Part shown: piece by piece, positions 24,162 through 36,100 of the stretch
Layout of the letters: every line of letters starts with the position of its first letter
Numbering within the stretch: position 1 is the stretch's first letter
From: Gymnothorax reevesii
Lineage: Eukaryota > Chordata > Actinopteri > Anguilliformes > Muraenidae
DNA: 64,000 nucleotides
Assembly: GCA_029721435.1 (NCBI GenBank)
Contig: CM056577.1
Location: 113,334,219 to 113,398,218, forward strand
Reading direction: 5' to 3'
Made by a program: the position numbers and the translations under genes
Notes under the pieces: model-generated
The model's input: only the letters and a program-made list of their open reading frames with translations
Databases searched by the model: none
What the model was told of the DNA's origin: nothing

Positions 24162-27100
24162 CTGTGGGAAGTTGTACCGAGTTAAAAACACCATATACAA
24201 TATAATATTCCAAATTTCGGGCATATGTCATAGATGGACTCTTATACACTAATTTGATGAGAATGGCGATGACATGAATAATTCAATAATGCACGGTCCA
24301 ATAATTGCATGACTTTTGTGACTCAAAAATGTATTATCAAAGCTTTTAATATTTGATAAATAGCCTTTGAAAAGATCATGACTAACCTCGAAATTTCGCA
24401 AAGAATCACCTGCACAAAATGCGCAAGATTTATTGGTAAATACTAGTCACTTCTTGAAAAATGGATGTCTTTCTCATTGGTTTTAAGACGGAATATACTG
24501 GACATAAAAGTACACAAACTTACCTGACTGTACACTTCCCAGTCTCCTCTGTAACGCCTCAAGCCTGGTTATGTAGTCACTCAGAGCCCTGTCAGGGTCG
24601 TAATTCTGGAGGTGAGAGCAGGTCAGACTGCCTGTTTCTGCATGGGCTGCGTTAAACCTACATATGCAGAAATGACAGAAAAGCGCAATGAGCCAGGTAA
24701 GTGATGAGGGAAGTCCTGTAAAAGGGATTGACCGACCTGATCCTGAGGGAGCAGAGGTGAAGTATGTTATGGTACAATTTTATTGCTAACATACCTTTTT
24801 CAAAGAACATCCCCATCTCTCTACAAGCTGTAAAGATTTCTCTTCTTCAGTCATATTTTTCTAAATAATACTTGAGACAAATACATCTTCAAACTATTGC
24901 AGCTGATACAGGAAAGCCAGATTCCTAAATAGTGTTTTTTTTTTTTGACCAATCGAACAGGTGTTTCAGGAGTTTTCACAACAATTTAGACAAAATCCCT
25001 ATCATCAACTGTGCAGATCTCTTTATAGGACCATGACAGTCAAAAATCAAAACTCCCCAAAATAAACTGGACAAACTCAAAAATGACTAAAATAAGGTTT
25101 GGAATATGATTTACGCAATAGTTGTCCATGCCAGATTATATATTCCTGCAAACTAGTCAAAGCTGTTTGTCAGATACGTACAATTTTTAATTCAACCAAC
25201 ATGTGATAACCAGGGCAGGGAACAGCTTTTCCGCAGTCCTTGCGCTGTCCTCTGGGTACGCATGCGCACTCCAATGTATAAATGACCAGTTTGTTGCAGT
25301 CATCACATTGTAGCTATTAAATTCAAATAATAACATCAATTAATGCATTGTTTTACTGTTTAAAATTCAGTGTAAGGTGAATTGACTCTTCAATTCAGTC
25401 CTTTTTCATTTTATGTCCATTTCCCTTGACATGCCAACTTTTAATTAAACAAGTATTTGACACTAACGTGTCTTTGTCCCCCGCCAGAAAATGTGAAATC
25501 GTGTCAAAATGAACAATTTCTCGGTGTGACCTTGAGAATGGCGCGAAGGTCACCGAAATGGACTGGCGCCGGGGTATCACCCTAATACATGTTGACATCA
25601 GATTAGAAGTAAATCCGTCGATTTGTTCTTGAGATATGTCGCTGACAAGGCTATCAGTGTGAAAATCCACAATCTCTCGGTGTGACCTTGAGAATGGCGC
25701 AAAGGTCACCGAAATCGACTGGCGCCGGGGTATCACCCCAATATATGTTAACATGGAATTTGAAGTAAATCCGTCGATTCGTTCTTTAGATACCTCGCTG
25801 ACAAGGCTATCTGTGTGAAAATGCACAATCTCTCAGTGTGACCTTGAGAATGGCGTGAAGGTGACCGAAATCGACTGCCGCTGGGGCATCACCGTAATAT
25901 ATGTTGACATGGAATTTGAAGTAAATCCGTCGATTTGTTCTTGAGATATCTCGCTGACAAGGCTATCAGTGTGAAAATGCACAATCTCTCAGTGTGACCT
26001 TGAGAATGGCGCGAAGGTCACGGAAATCGTCTGGCGCCGGGGTATCAGACTAATACATGTTGACATCAAATTTGAAGGAAATCCGTCAATTCGTTCTTGA
26101 GATATCTCGCTGACGAGGATTCAGGACGTACAGACGGACGAACGTACGTACGGACGGACGGACGGTCGTAAATACTATGTCCCGCCGCTTCGCGCATTCC
26201 GCGCGGCGGGGGACAATTATGTACTTCCAAACCCTGTCAGTTGAAAGGAATGGTCTGATTTAGCATGAACATGCCAAAAGTGTGAAAATCGACATTCTCT
26301 CGGTGTGACCTTGAGAATGGTGCGAAGGTCACCAAAATCGACTGGCGCTGGGGCATCACCATCATACATGTTGACACCGAATTTGAAATAAATCCGATGC
26401 TTACTTCTTGAGATATCGCGCAGACAAGCATTTCAGTGTCAGAATCTATCATACCTCGGTGTGACCTTGAAAATGTCGCGAAGGTCACCAAATTCGACTG
26501 GCGCCGGGACATTACCCGAATACATGTTGACACCAAATTTGAAAAAAATCCGATGCTTACTTCTTGAGATATCGGGCAGACAAGCATTTCAGTGTCAGAA
26601 TCTATCATACCTCGGTGTGACCTTGAAAATGTCGCGAAGGTCACCAAATTCGACTGGCGCCGGGATATTACCCTAATACATGTTGACACCAAATTTGAAA
26701 AAAATCCGATGCTTACTTCTTGAGATATCACGCAGACAAGCATTTCAGTGTCAGAATATATCATACCTCGGTGTGACCTTGAAAATGTCGCGAAGGTCAC
26801 CAAATTCGACTGGCGCCGGGACATTACCCTAATACATGTTGACACCAAATTTGAAAAAAATCCGATGCTTACTTCTTGAGTTATCGCGCAGACAAGCATT
26901 TCAGTGTCAGAATATATCATACCTCGGTGTGACCTTGAAAATGTTGCGAAGGTCACCAAATTCGACTGGCGCCGGGACATTACCCTAATACATGTTGACA
27001 CCAAATTTGAAAAAAATCCGATGCTTACTTCTTGAGATATCGCGCAGACAAGGTTTCGGGACGTACGGACGGACGTACGGACGGAGCTGAATACTATGTC

Positions 27101-30100
27101 CCCCGCTTCGCGCTAAACGCGCGGCGGGGGACAATAAACGCGCGGCGGGGGACAACAATCTAGAACATGAAACGCCCAAAATCCTACGGACTTGGCTCAA
27201 GGGAACATGTCTGTTGGAAATTTGGAGCGCCTCGATCCATCTTTGCTCTTGATGGATTTGCTCTTTTTTGGTGGCTCCTTTAATTCTATAACATGTCCAG
27301 CACCACTGCTCATCATCATCTGCTCTGCATCCTTATTATCTTGTCACATCAGTATTAATCCTAATTTGCCCCTCCACCAATGCTTTTGGAGTCAATTGAT
27401 ACATTTGAAATACATTTGAAATAAATGTATATAGACAATAAAAAATTTAATTCACAAGTTGAATCATTAAATGAACCATTTATATTGAGTTTTTAATATT
27501 TGAGAGGGTAAATACATATTGATTTCATCTACATTTTTCATAGTGTGCCATTTTTTTAAGAATTGGCGTTGCACATGCTAGGATCAGGAACCTTCAGATC
27601 TGTTCACTCTGGAACCGTGGGCCTTCTGTCCACAAAAAACAAATTATGTGGCACGCCACCACTTCTAGCGAAAAATTATCTGAAAATATAGGTAGACAGA
27701 CAAACTGGTCATTTGTTCTTCTGAGTGTACTTGTGTACATGCCTGAGAATGTAAGGACAATAGAAAAGTTGTTCATAATAATATTAAGAATAAGAACAAC
27801 AATCACACGGGGTAATTTCAGGGGTCCAATGAGACCAGTCTGAATTTTGAAGAAGTATGGAGACGCATTGTATGAATTTTCAAAAAAAAAAAAAAAAACT
27901 TCCAGTATATGGCACATACTTATTCACTGTATTACAAGTTTTAAAACGATCAACCTGATGGTGGCCATGTTCTTTGTGCCATCACCATCTCTTTATTTTG
28001 GAGACTTTACGAGGATGTTTCACAGAGACATGGCAAGAAAAATTTCAACTTGATCGGGCAGGTCTTTTGGGAATAATGACCAATGTCGGCTATAAGCACC
28101 ACCTAAAGAAAAATTTACACCATATTCTGTAGGCTGTTTAGCCCAATAGATGTAAATTCTTATGCTTTGCGGTGATTGGACACTGTTACACCCCATAAAA
28201 TCAACTGAGGCCACGCTTACAAAATTTATTGGTTTACTGTGACCGTGCAAACACTTCCTGGGCAAGAAAATAACAAAATAATAACAATGAAAATCAGAAC
28301 AGAAACAAAAGGGTTGCGGCCACTTCACTGCTTGAACCCCCGAATAATAGTAATACTAACATCTGATTCTGAGTGAGACCAATGCTTGGCAAATTGGCCC
28401 AGGATTGATCTGGTATTAGAAGTACTGAAACTAAGTGAAGCTAGACAACAAGCACAGTTTTTTTTTAAGAAGGGAAGTTTTCATTTTTTCTGAGGTCCAA
28501 AAGCATTACCTCGCAGAATCTCTGCCCGTCAGTCCACGGCTGGATCCCCGGAGATCTCCATATCCATCCACATTCCCAGGGTGCAAATATGGTGACCCTC
28601 GTCTTTCTTCAATTGCTGATATCAAAATGATGACAGAGAGTAGCTTGTGACTAAGTCAGTTCACATATTACAAATTTTAGTACACACTTTTATCTAAATC
28701 AATACACAAAAAGTACACAAGGACGGTCACTGAAACAGCTACATGGCATAGATCAGATTATGTAGAATTCATATCGCGCAACAGTCATGAAAAGCAACAT
28801 GTCATGAACAGCAACATGTAGACTAGATGGTGAGAGCAAGCCAATTCAACTCCAGCCAACTGACACAATAAATGACTAACCAAATAAACTAAGGAGAGAT
28901 TACAATAAACAAGCGAACATCACAAAATAAGACCAAAAAAAAACAAAAACTACAGAGCTAAGGTAACACAGATTCAAAGATCATGATAGATTACATGGAA
29001 GGGATACAATAAATGAGTTGACAGGATACACCAAAAGTAGGAAATCCTTTTGATTTGTGCTCAAATTAAAAAGATTTGAGAAAGTATCCAGTTAGTAGTA
29101 AAAGTTTTTTTCAAAATTATCTCTACTCTGATTAAGCTACTACGCTGAACTTCATATCATCATTACACTTACAATCGTGAAGATTTCAAGAGATTTGCCT
29201 TGATAAACCAGAATGCCAGCAATATCAAATTTTTGCCCATTTAAAAACTCCTTTGAATTTACAACTTATTTTTGGACCCCATATAAGTTGCTGGCAGCAA
29301 CTTTCAGTTATTATTAGTCACAATAAAGGCTAACTATAATTCAATCAAAGATTTATCTGATAATTTTGAAGTTTGAGTTATTCAGAAAATTAATTTTACT
29401 TGCCTCTGACATACAAATGATATCAAGAGAGACAATGAGTAAATACATAAAATTGACATTTTTTTCCTCAATTATCAGAGTTTTAAAAACCAAACTATAG
29501 CTAGAGTACCATATAATGCTTTGCAAAGACCGCTTTTACACTGCCATGTAGTTTGATAACACAATGAACAAATGTTGATATAGAAATATCAAAAATATTA
29601 AATTCCTAAGAACTCGCAGGAGCTCTCAACAATAACCATTTGAAGAAAAGCAAGCAAGGATTAATTACTAGACTGCCAGGCAGATGTTCAAGGCAAATTG
29701 TTAAGGTTATAAATAGAGGTCTGTTAGGAGCCCAGTGGCGACCTGCATGAGTGCTTTTCAGTGGATCTTCATCATACTTTGGACTTGAAGATTTGTGCCA
29801 AGTGCTAGGCCACGCACCAACCACATCTCATCAGTCAAACATAAAAACTAGCTTTTGAATACTGAGCTTAATTCAAACAATGAAACGGTGTTTGGCTCAG
29901 ATAATGCAAGCTGCATGGCAAAAGCACATAATGAAATAATATGCAAAATAAACCACAAAAAATGTAATTAAAAAAAAAACTGAGTTGATACCATACATTG
30001 TACAAAATTTAAAAAAATGAAAAAAATCTTGAATATATTGCACACTTGAGTGGTTGTTCTGCCATTATAGCAATCAGCTAGCAGCCCAATGACAGAAGTA

Positions 30101-33100
30101 TTCCCATCCTTACCCATTGTCTGGACCTGGCCATTCCTGTTGACAGCCGAGGAGCTGGACCCAGCCTCTGTGGTCTTATACCATCGTTTCACAAGGTACC
30201 TCATTCTGTGAAGGAGTAAGAAATAACTCACATACATGAAAACAGTAAATAGAGCTGATGCCCCACATCTGGTGCTCGTGAATAAAAATGCTTCCAGTAC
30301 ACTTGTTCGCATAAGTCTGTAGAAGCTACGAGGCTAGCTGAAACCCAAATTTCCGACAGTGGCTTGTTTTAGAAACAGTCATTTTCCCAAATTTTATTAT
30401 TTGGAATGTTGCATGTTTTTTCTTATCTAATCTTGGTAATGTTTTCAGCTTAGTTCAGAGACTGCAGAAAGTCTGATCTTCCTATGTTAAGCTTTCTAGA
30501 TTTGGTCTAAAATGAAACTAAGGAATTTGGTGCAAATTTCACTGGATGGTGGGGAAATGGCTTTATTCGAGTAAACAATTATACTGTTGGACTGGAACAA
30601 AGAAACACTTGTATGGGAACATTAAGAATGCACACATAAAGGAAGGGTGAGCATCAGGGATATGCTTCAGCTGACAATACACTTGAGGTTACAGGGAAGG
30701 CTACTTTTTAATTTGGTCAGGCAGTGACAGCTAACAACACTGCCCTTCCAAAACAAAGCAGTTGCATGCTATAATATTTCGTGGGGCCACCTTTAGCTTT
30801 GACCACAGCGCACATTTGTCGTGGTCTTGTTTTGACAATCTTATACAATGTTACAACATTTATTTCTAAGTGGATTTGCGTTCATTTTTGGCCAAGATAT
30901 TCTGTAGACTAAGAGAGTCAAACCACTCCGTTCAACCCTCTCTGGCGAATCCAAAAGAATCTTTGGAGAAGGGTGTCACACCTCCCTGTGTTAATCTGTA
31001 TTCTACTCACAGTTCGAAGGCGTGCACCTCAGGCTAACTGGAGACTCTTAAAACCCAAAACATATGAGTGTCCCCTCACCTTCAGATCTGTCTCCCCATG
31101 CTCTATAACGCCTCTTTATTTCGATGCTGTCCATGTCCACATCTACCCATGTCTATGTCTTTGGCCCTGTCCATGTCAACATCTACCCATGTCTATGTCT
31201 TTGGCCCTGTCCATGTCCACATCTACCCATGTCTGTCTTTGGCCCTGTCCATGTCCACATCTACCCATGTCTATGTCTTTGGCCCTGTCCATGTCCACAT
31301 CTACCCATGTCTATGTCTTTGGCCCTGTCCATGTCCACATCTACCCATGTCTATGTCTTTGGCCCTGTCCATGTCCACATCTACCCATGTCTATGTCTTT
31401 GGCCCTGTCCATGTCCACATCGACCCATGTCTGTCTTTGGCCCTGTCCATGTCCACATCTACCCATGTCTGTCTTTGGCCCTGTCCATGTCCACATCTAC
31501 CCATGTCTGTCTTTGGCCCTGTCCATGTCCACATCTACCCATGTCTGTCTTTGGCCCTGTCCATGTCCACATCTACCCATGTCTGTCTTTGGCCCTGTCC
31601 ATGCCTTTTCATCCTTAAGTCTATGTCCCGCTTATATCTGTAAGTCTTGCCCGGTTAATATTTATTTATATCCAAGTGGTCTGGTTGCTCAGTCCAAGTC
31701 CTGTTTATGTTGGCCCCCTCTGATTGCAATATTAGCCTGTACTGCTCCCATCCTTTTTGTTTGTTTGTTTTGTTATACCCACAGAGAGGCGTCACCTTGC
31801 TTTGTTTAAAATACAAATGAATTTTAAAAAATAAATAAATAAATAAATAAATAAAATAAAGCTGATCTCCAAAGAGGGGCAGTGATGGCAGATTGAGTGA
31901 CTTCGCTGGGTGACTAAGTGCCCTACAATGTACAAGCGAACTGTGAAGCGATTATCCCTGCTTCTCACCCATTGGATATTGCGATAGGCCCCCACCACCC
32001 ACCCCTGACCAGGAGTGAGTTAGATAATGGATGGATGGATGTATGGAGCAGTGGCACACGAGAGTGAGCGTATTAACCTCTGATTTCTGCCCGGCTTGTA
32101 CCATTGGTGTGTTCAGACGGTGGGCAGACTACCTCAGAGGGCCAGTTTACCTGGAGAGCGCAATGAAGACTCGCGCAGCAGACCTGAAGCGCGTGAAGCC
32201 CCTCGGTCGCCGACTTGCTGTGTCAAGACTTTGGTAAGATCGGCCACCCATCCTAGAAATGAGCAATAGGGTCGCCGCCTCGCAGTCCTGGAAGCTCCCT
32301 AGTAACAGCAGCAGGTATTTCTTCTGGTAAATCAGAGCCTTTCGAAAGCTCTCTGACCGCAGGTATTTCACATAGATTCTCTGGAAAAAGTAATAAGCAG
32401 AATAGCATCCATTTAGAGACGCACATCAACGTTCCTGACACCTAAATACACCAATGAATCAAGCATGAGACCATCAACTAGAATTTAAAATGAACCAGAT
32501 CAGCATTCGAGAATGATAAATTAACCAAGATGGCATGTATTAATATATTGCGATTCTGCATCTTTAATGTAGTGTCATTACAAAATTCATGAAAAACTTA
32601 TTCCTTCTATCCTTGCCTGGTTTCAAAACATTTTTTGACATCTCTGAGCTGCAAATTTCCTGTTCATTATACATTATTTACCAACCGCTATCAAGTATTT
32701 GTTTGGTCCGCTTTAAACAGACCAGAGTTCGTTTCCTTGGATGGTCCACTTCGTTTGGGCAGGTGTGAAAGCTCATCCAAACTCGGGTGCGGACCAAACA
32801 AGCAAACTCTGGTCTACCTGAAAACATGGGTCTCGGTTCGCTTGTAGCGGGAAATGAAAACAGATCCAATGAACCAAAGATGGGAAGAGAACCAAAGAGA
32901 GGTCCGGGCCAATCAATTTCTTCTTCCTCCTGTTTTTATTCCTCTTAGTAAGTGCTTGTTTAGGGCAATACTGCCCCAAACGAGCAGCTGTTGTAACTGC
33001 ATGACGTTGTCCAGGCGGTTTGGTCTGCTTTCAAAAGTGCAGGGTGAAAGTGAACCAAACCAAATGAAGGTGTGAAATTTTCCCACCCAATCGAACCAAG

Positions 33101-36100
33101 TCGCCTGGACTATCCTGGTATTAAAGCGCTATTAAAGTCAGGCTCTCATCCCTCTATCAGCCAGGTGTTTATTTATGTCACTGTGAGCTTACGGGCACTC
33201 TCGAGGTGGGTGGTTTTCAAGCAGAGATCTCTGCAAAGCTGCATTGCGACAAGGCTCCAAGCATGTACTTAAGCATTTAGTATACAGCATATACGTCTGT
33301 TACTGTCAGATTGTGAAACCAGTCATTTCACAAAATGACAAAAATTTCAGCCATTTCATAAAATGGCAAGCCCCAAACGTCAGTCACTTCACAAAATGAC
33401 TAAAAAATTTTAGTCGTTTCAGGAAATGATTGATTTCACAATCCTAGTGTAACATTTTCATCATTTACCAGTCAATTCTCCTGGAAAGCAATACTTTAAA
33501 AAGGGACTTGGATGCCTGCGTTGCTGGACATAGAACAACCAAACAAAAAAGAACCCCTGGAAATAATTCAGATACAGACCTTCAGTGCTGCACTGTCAGC
33601 ATTAGAGTCAGCAAAATCCCAGAGGGAGTCAGCGCGGATCTTCCCCCTCAGCCGCGACACCTCGGCCTCGGCCTGACGCAGATGCTTCTCCAGCTGCATC
33701 CTCTCCCTGTTCCAGCCCTCGCGGGCAGATGCCAGGAGGATCTCCACGCTGTCCTTGTGATCGACTCCTCTGTGGCTGTACTGCAGGTAAAACAGAAAGT
33801 CCATAAGATTATTTCCCCAATATATAAACAACAGGCAGAACAACATATACCAGCTTCAGCACATATAGAACTGACACACAAAGTTTTAAAGAATGAGACA
33901 GTGCGAGTCTGGCTTAGCCATATGCTAATATGGGCTAGCTGAAGCTCTCGTAGAAATAATGCACAAATTTTAGGCAATAGGAATTTGGCCACTGTGATCT
34001 GAATTCATGAGCTAGCTAGCTTTTCCCTACTTTAAGTTGTAATGCAATTAGTGGCCAGGTCTGGGAAGGAGGTTATGCAGGTGACAAATGTCTCCAGCAG
34101 GGGAGGCTATACTTTGAGGGGTCAACAAGGACTTAATGAGTACATCTGAAAACGGATTCCGCATTAAAAAGCCTATTTAAGCGCCCTCTTTTCAGGTCAG
34201 AAGAGGGTAACCATAAGGAACACTATGGAGGGTGTTTGGGACAAGAGTTTTTTCCCTTTTCTAGGGAATTAGGGAAGAACTTCTGTTGGAACTGTGTACA
34301 GCCCATTTTTATAAAGGAAAACCCTCAGTTGGACTTTGACTTTTTTTGCATTTTGGAGAACTGGGCAAGGTTTGCTTGCTTCCCCTCGTAAACTTCTTAG
34401 CAGTCTAAGTGTAGAATGGAAGCACTAAAGAAAGAAAAAGTAAGGCTCCGCCAGAGGAGTTGTTGTTTTGTTTCACTTCAAGTACTGTTTGCCAATAAAA
34501 CGCCAGTAGAAATACAAGCATCTTCCCCTCTCAACTGCTGTCTTGAGTTTTAACTTTTTGTTCGCCTGCTCCCCACTACTGTTGCCAACCAAGCCACAAT
34601 ATCCTCTAGACCTGACCTCACGTGTCCTAACAACCACTCGGTTCATTCATGCAGCGACAGGTACTCAGAGTTTCTGACTGACCAGTTATAAGTGTGGAAA
34701 AGATGGTTTAGTTGGGGATCAAACTGACCCAATAATAAAATTAAGAGTTTTCTAGTTCATAATGGATGTATCTGCACTCTCTGACATCAGAATCACAGCA
34801 GTTTCATATAAAATTCAGATCTCACCTGCTGAAGCAAAAGTTCTACCAGCCTTGCAGTTGGTATAGTTCAATAAGCATATAGTACAACACAATGCTGTAG
34901 CACAGGAATCTTATGTATGCATTAATAATTTTAAACATTGAACTTAATGTTCTAAGATTAGTAATAACTACCTACGTAGCTAGCTAAAAGACATCTTATT
35001 ACCTTGTCATACAAGACTCACGTTCATTACTGCCTTACGCTGCTTTCACACCGGACAGAAAATGAATTTTTTGCACGACAAATTACATTCAAAGTCGATG
35101 CGAAGTTGCGAACGCATCGACTTTGAATGTGTCGTGCAAAAAATTTGTTTCACGTCCAGTGTGAAAGTGCATTAAAGGACATAACTGCTTTGCTACTAAC
35201 ATTACATTATCGTCAGGAGGCACCCATCTGACTGCCACTAGGAGCATTAGAAGTTAATGCAACTTTTCAGCCACATTGTTTTACTTCTTGTCTCTTCCTC
35301 TTCCTAAACTCTGGCACGTCAATGAAATCCGTCCACAAGAAGTGTGCTATTCCTGGCAGCAGTGCGTCTCACAAATCACTGCACAGCTTTCCAAAACATG
35401 CAAGGCACCCTGCGAGGTAGCTTGAGCCCACATCTACTGTTTTGTCTGTCCGTCTGTACACCAAGAATTAGGAATTGCGTGGCACGTGTAGGTATTGTGT
35501 CATGAATATGAGGCTACTCGATGTCACCTCCCATTTCCATCTTGGGCAAGGGCAGCCCGAGTGTGCACCTACTCTGCATCTAGTTTTTATATTAAGGAAA
35601 CAGAATATGCATATACATTTTGATTTATGCCATTCTCTCAGGCTTGCTCAAAATCACAAGTTTTAAATGATCCAAAAAGTTATTATAATATCTAAAGGTG
35701 CATTTCACATGTTTTAAAAAGAATGAACACACTCCTAAGTTGGCAAGGAGTACAAATGCAAAAAAAAAAAAAAATTGCTGCTGCTCTAGCTCTGATGTGA
35801 AAATTTTTTTTTCATTGTTTTCAACAATTTTGGCATAAACAAGCCAACTTCATGTACAAAAGTAGAAGGCATGTTTATGCCAAATTGTTGGTAGAATGTG
35901 TGGGGTTTTCTTTTTGTTACATTTTTCAATTTCTATGAAAATAAAAATATGTCCATGTAATGCTGCCTTTTTCTTTCAGTCATAATGAGATGAACTGCAG
36001 GTAAGTATGACCGAAAGACTTACATTGCCCTGTCCCAGGCCTCTTTGACCGGCGTGCCTCAATTCCTTCTCCAGTCTGACGAGCGAGTTGCGAAGATCGT

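Noticed and set aside
25395..27004. Minus-strand frames of 143 and 255 codons with internal peptide repeats
   Set aside because: The 156-bp unit is a multiple of three, so a frame without stops stays open through every unit. The repeats are non-coding DNA elements.
25521..27040. CRISPR-like regular repeats
   Set aside because: Units are contiguous 156-bp tandem copies without unique spacers, in a vertebrate genome.
29606..29824. 72-codon minus-strand frame as an extra akap9 tail exon
   Set aside because: No acceptor in the right phase, and exons s and t already join in frame (G + CA).
30973..31809. Open frames of 278, 191 and 164 codons on the plus strand
   Set aside because: They are three frames through the same 38/40-bp minisatellite, antisense to akap9 and inside an intron. 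The peptides are simple rotations of one repeat.
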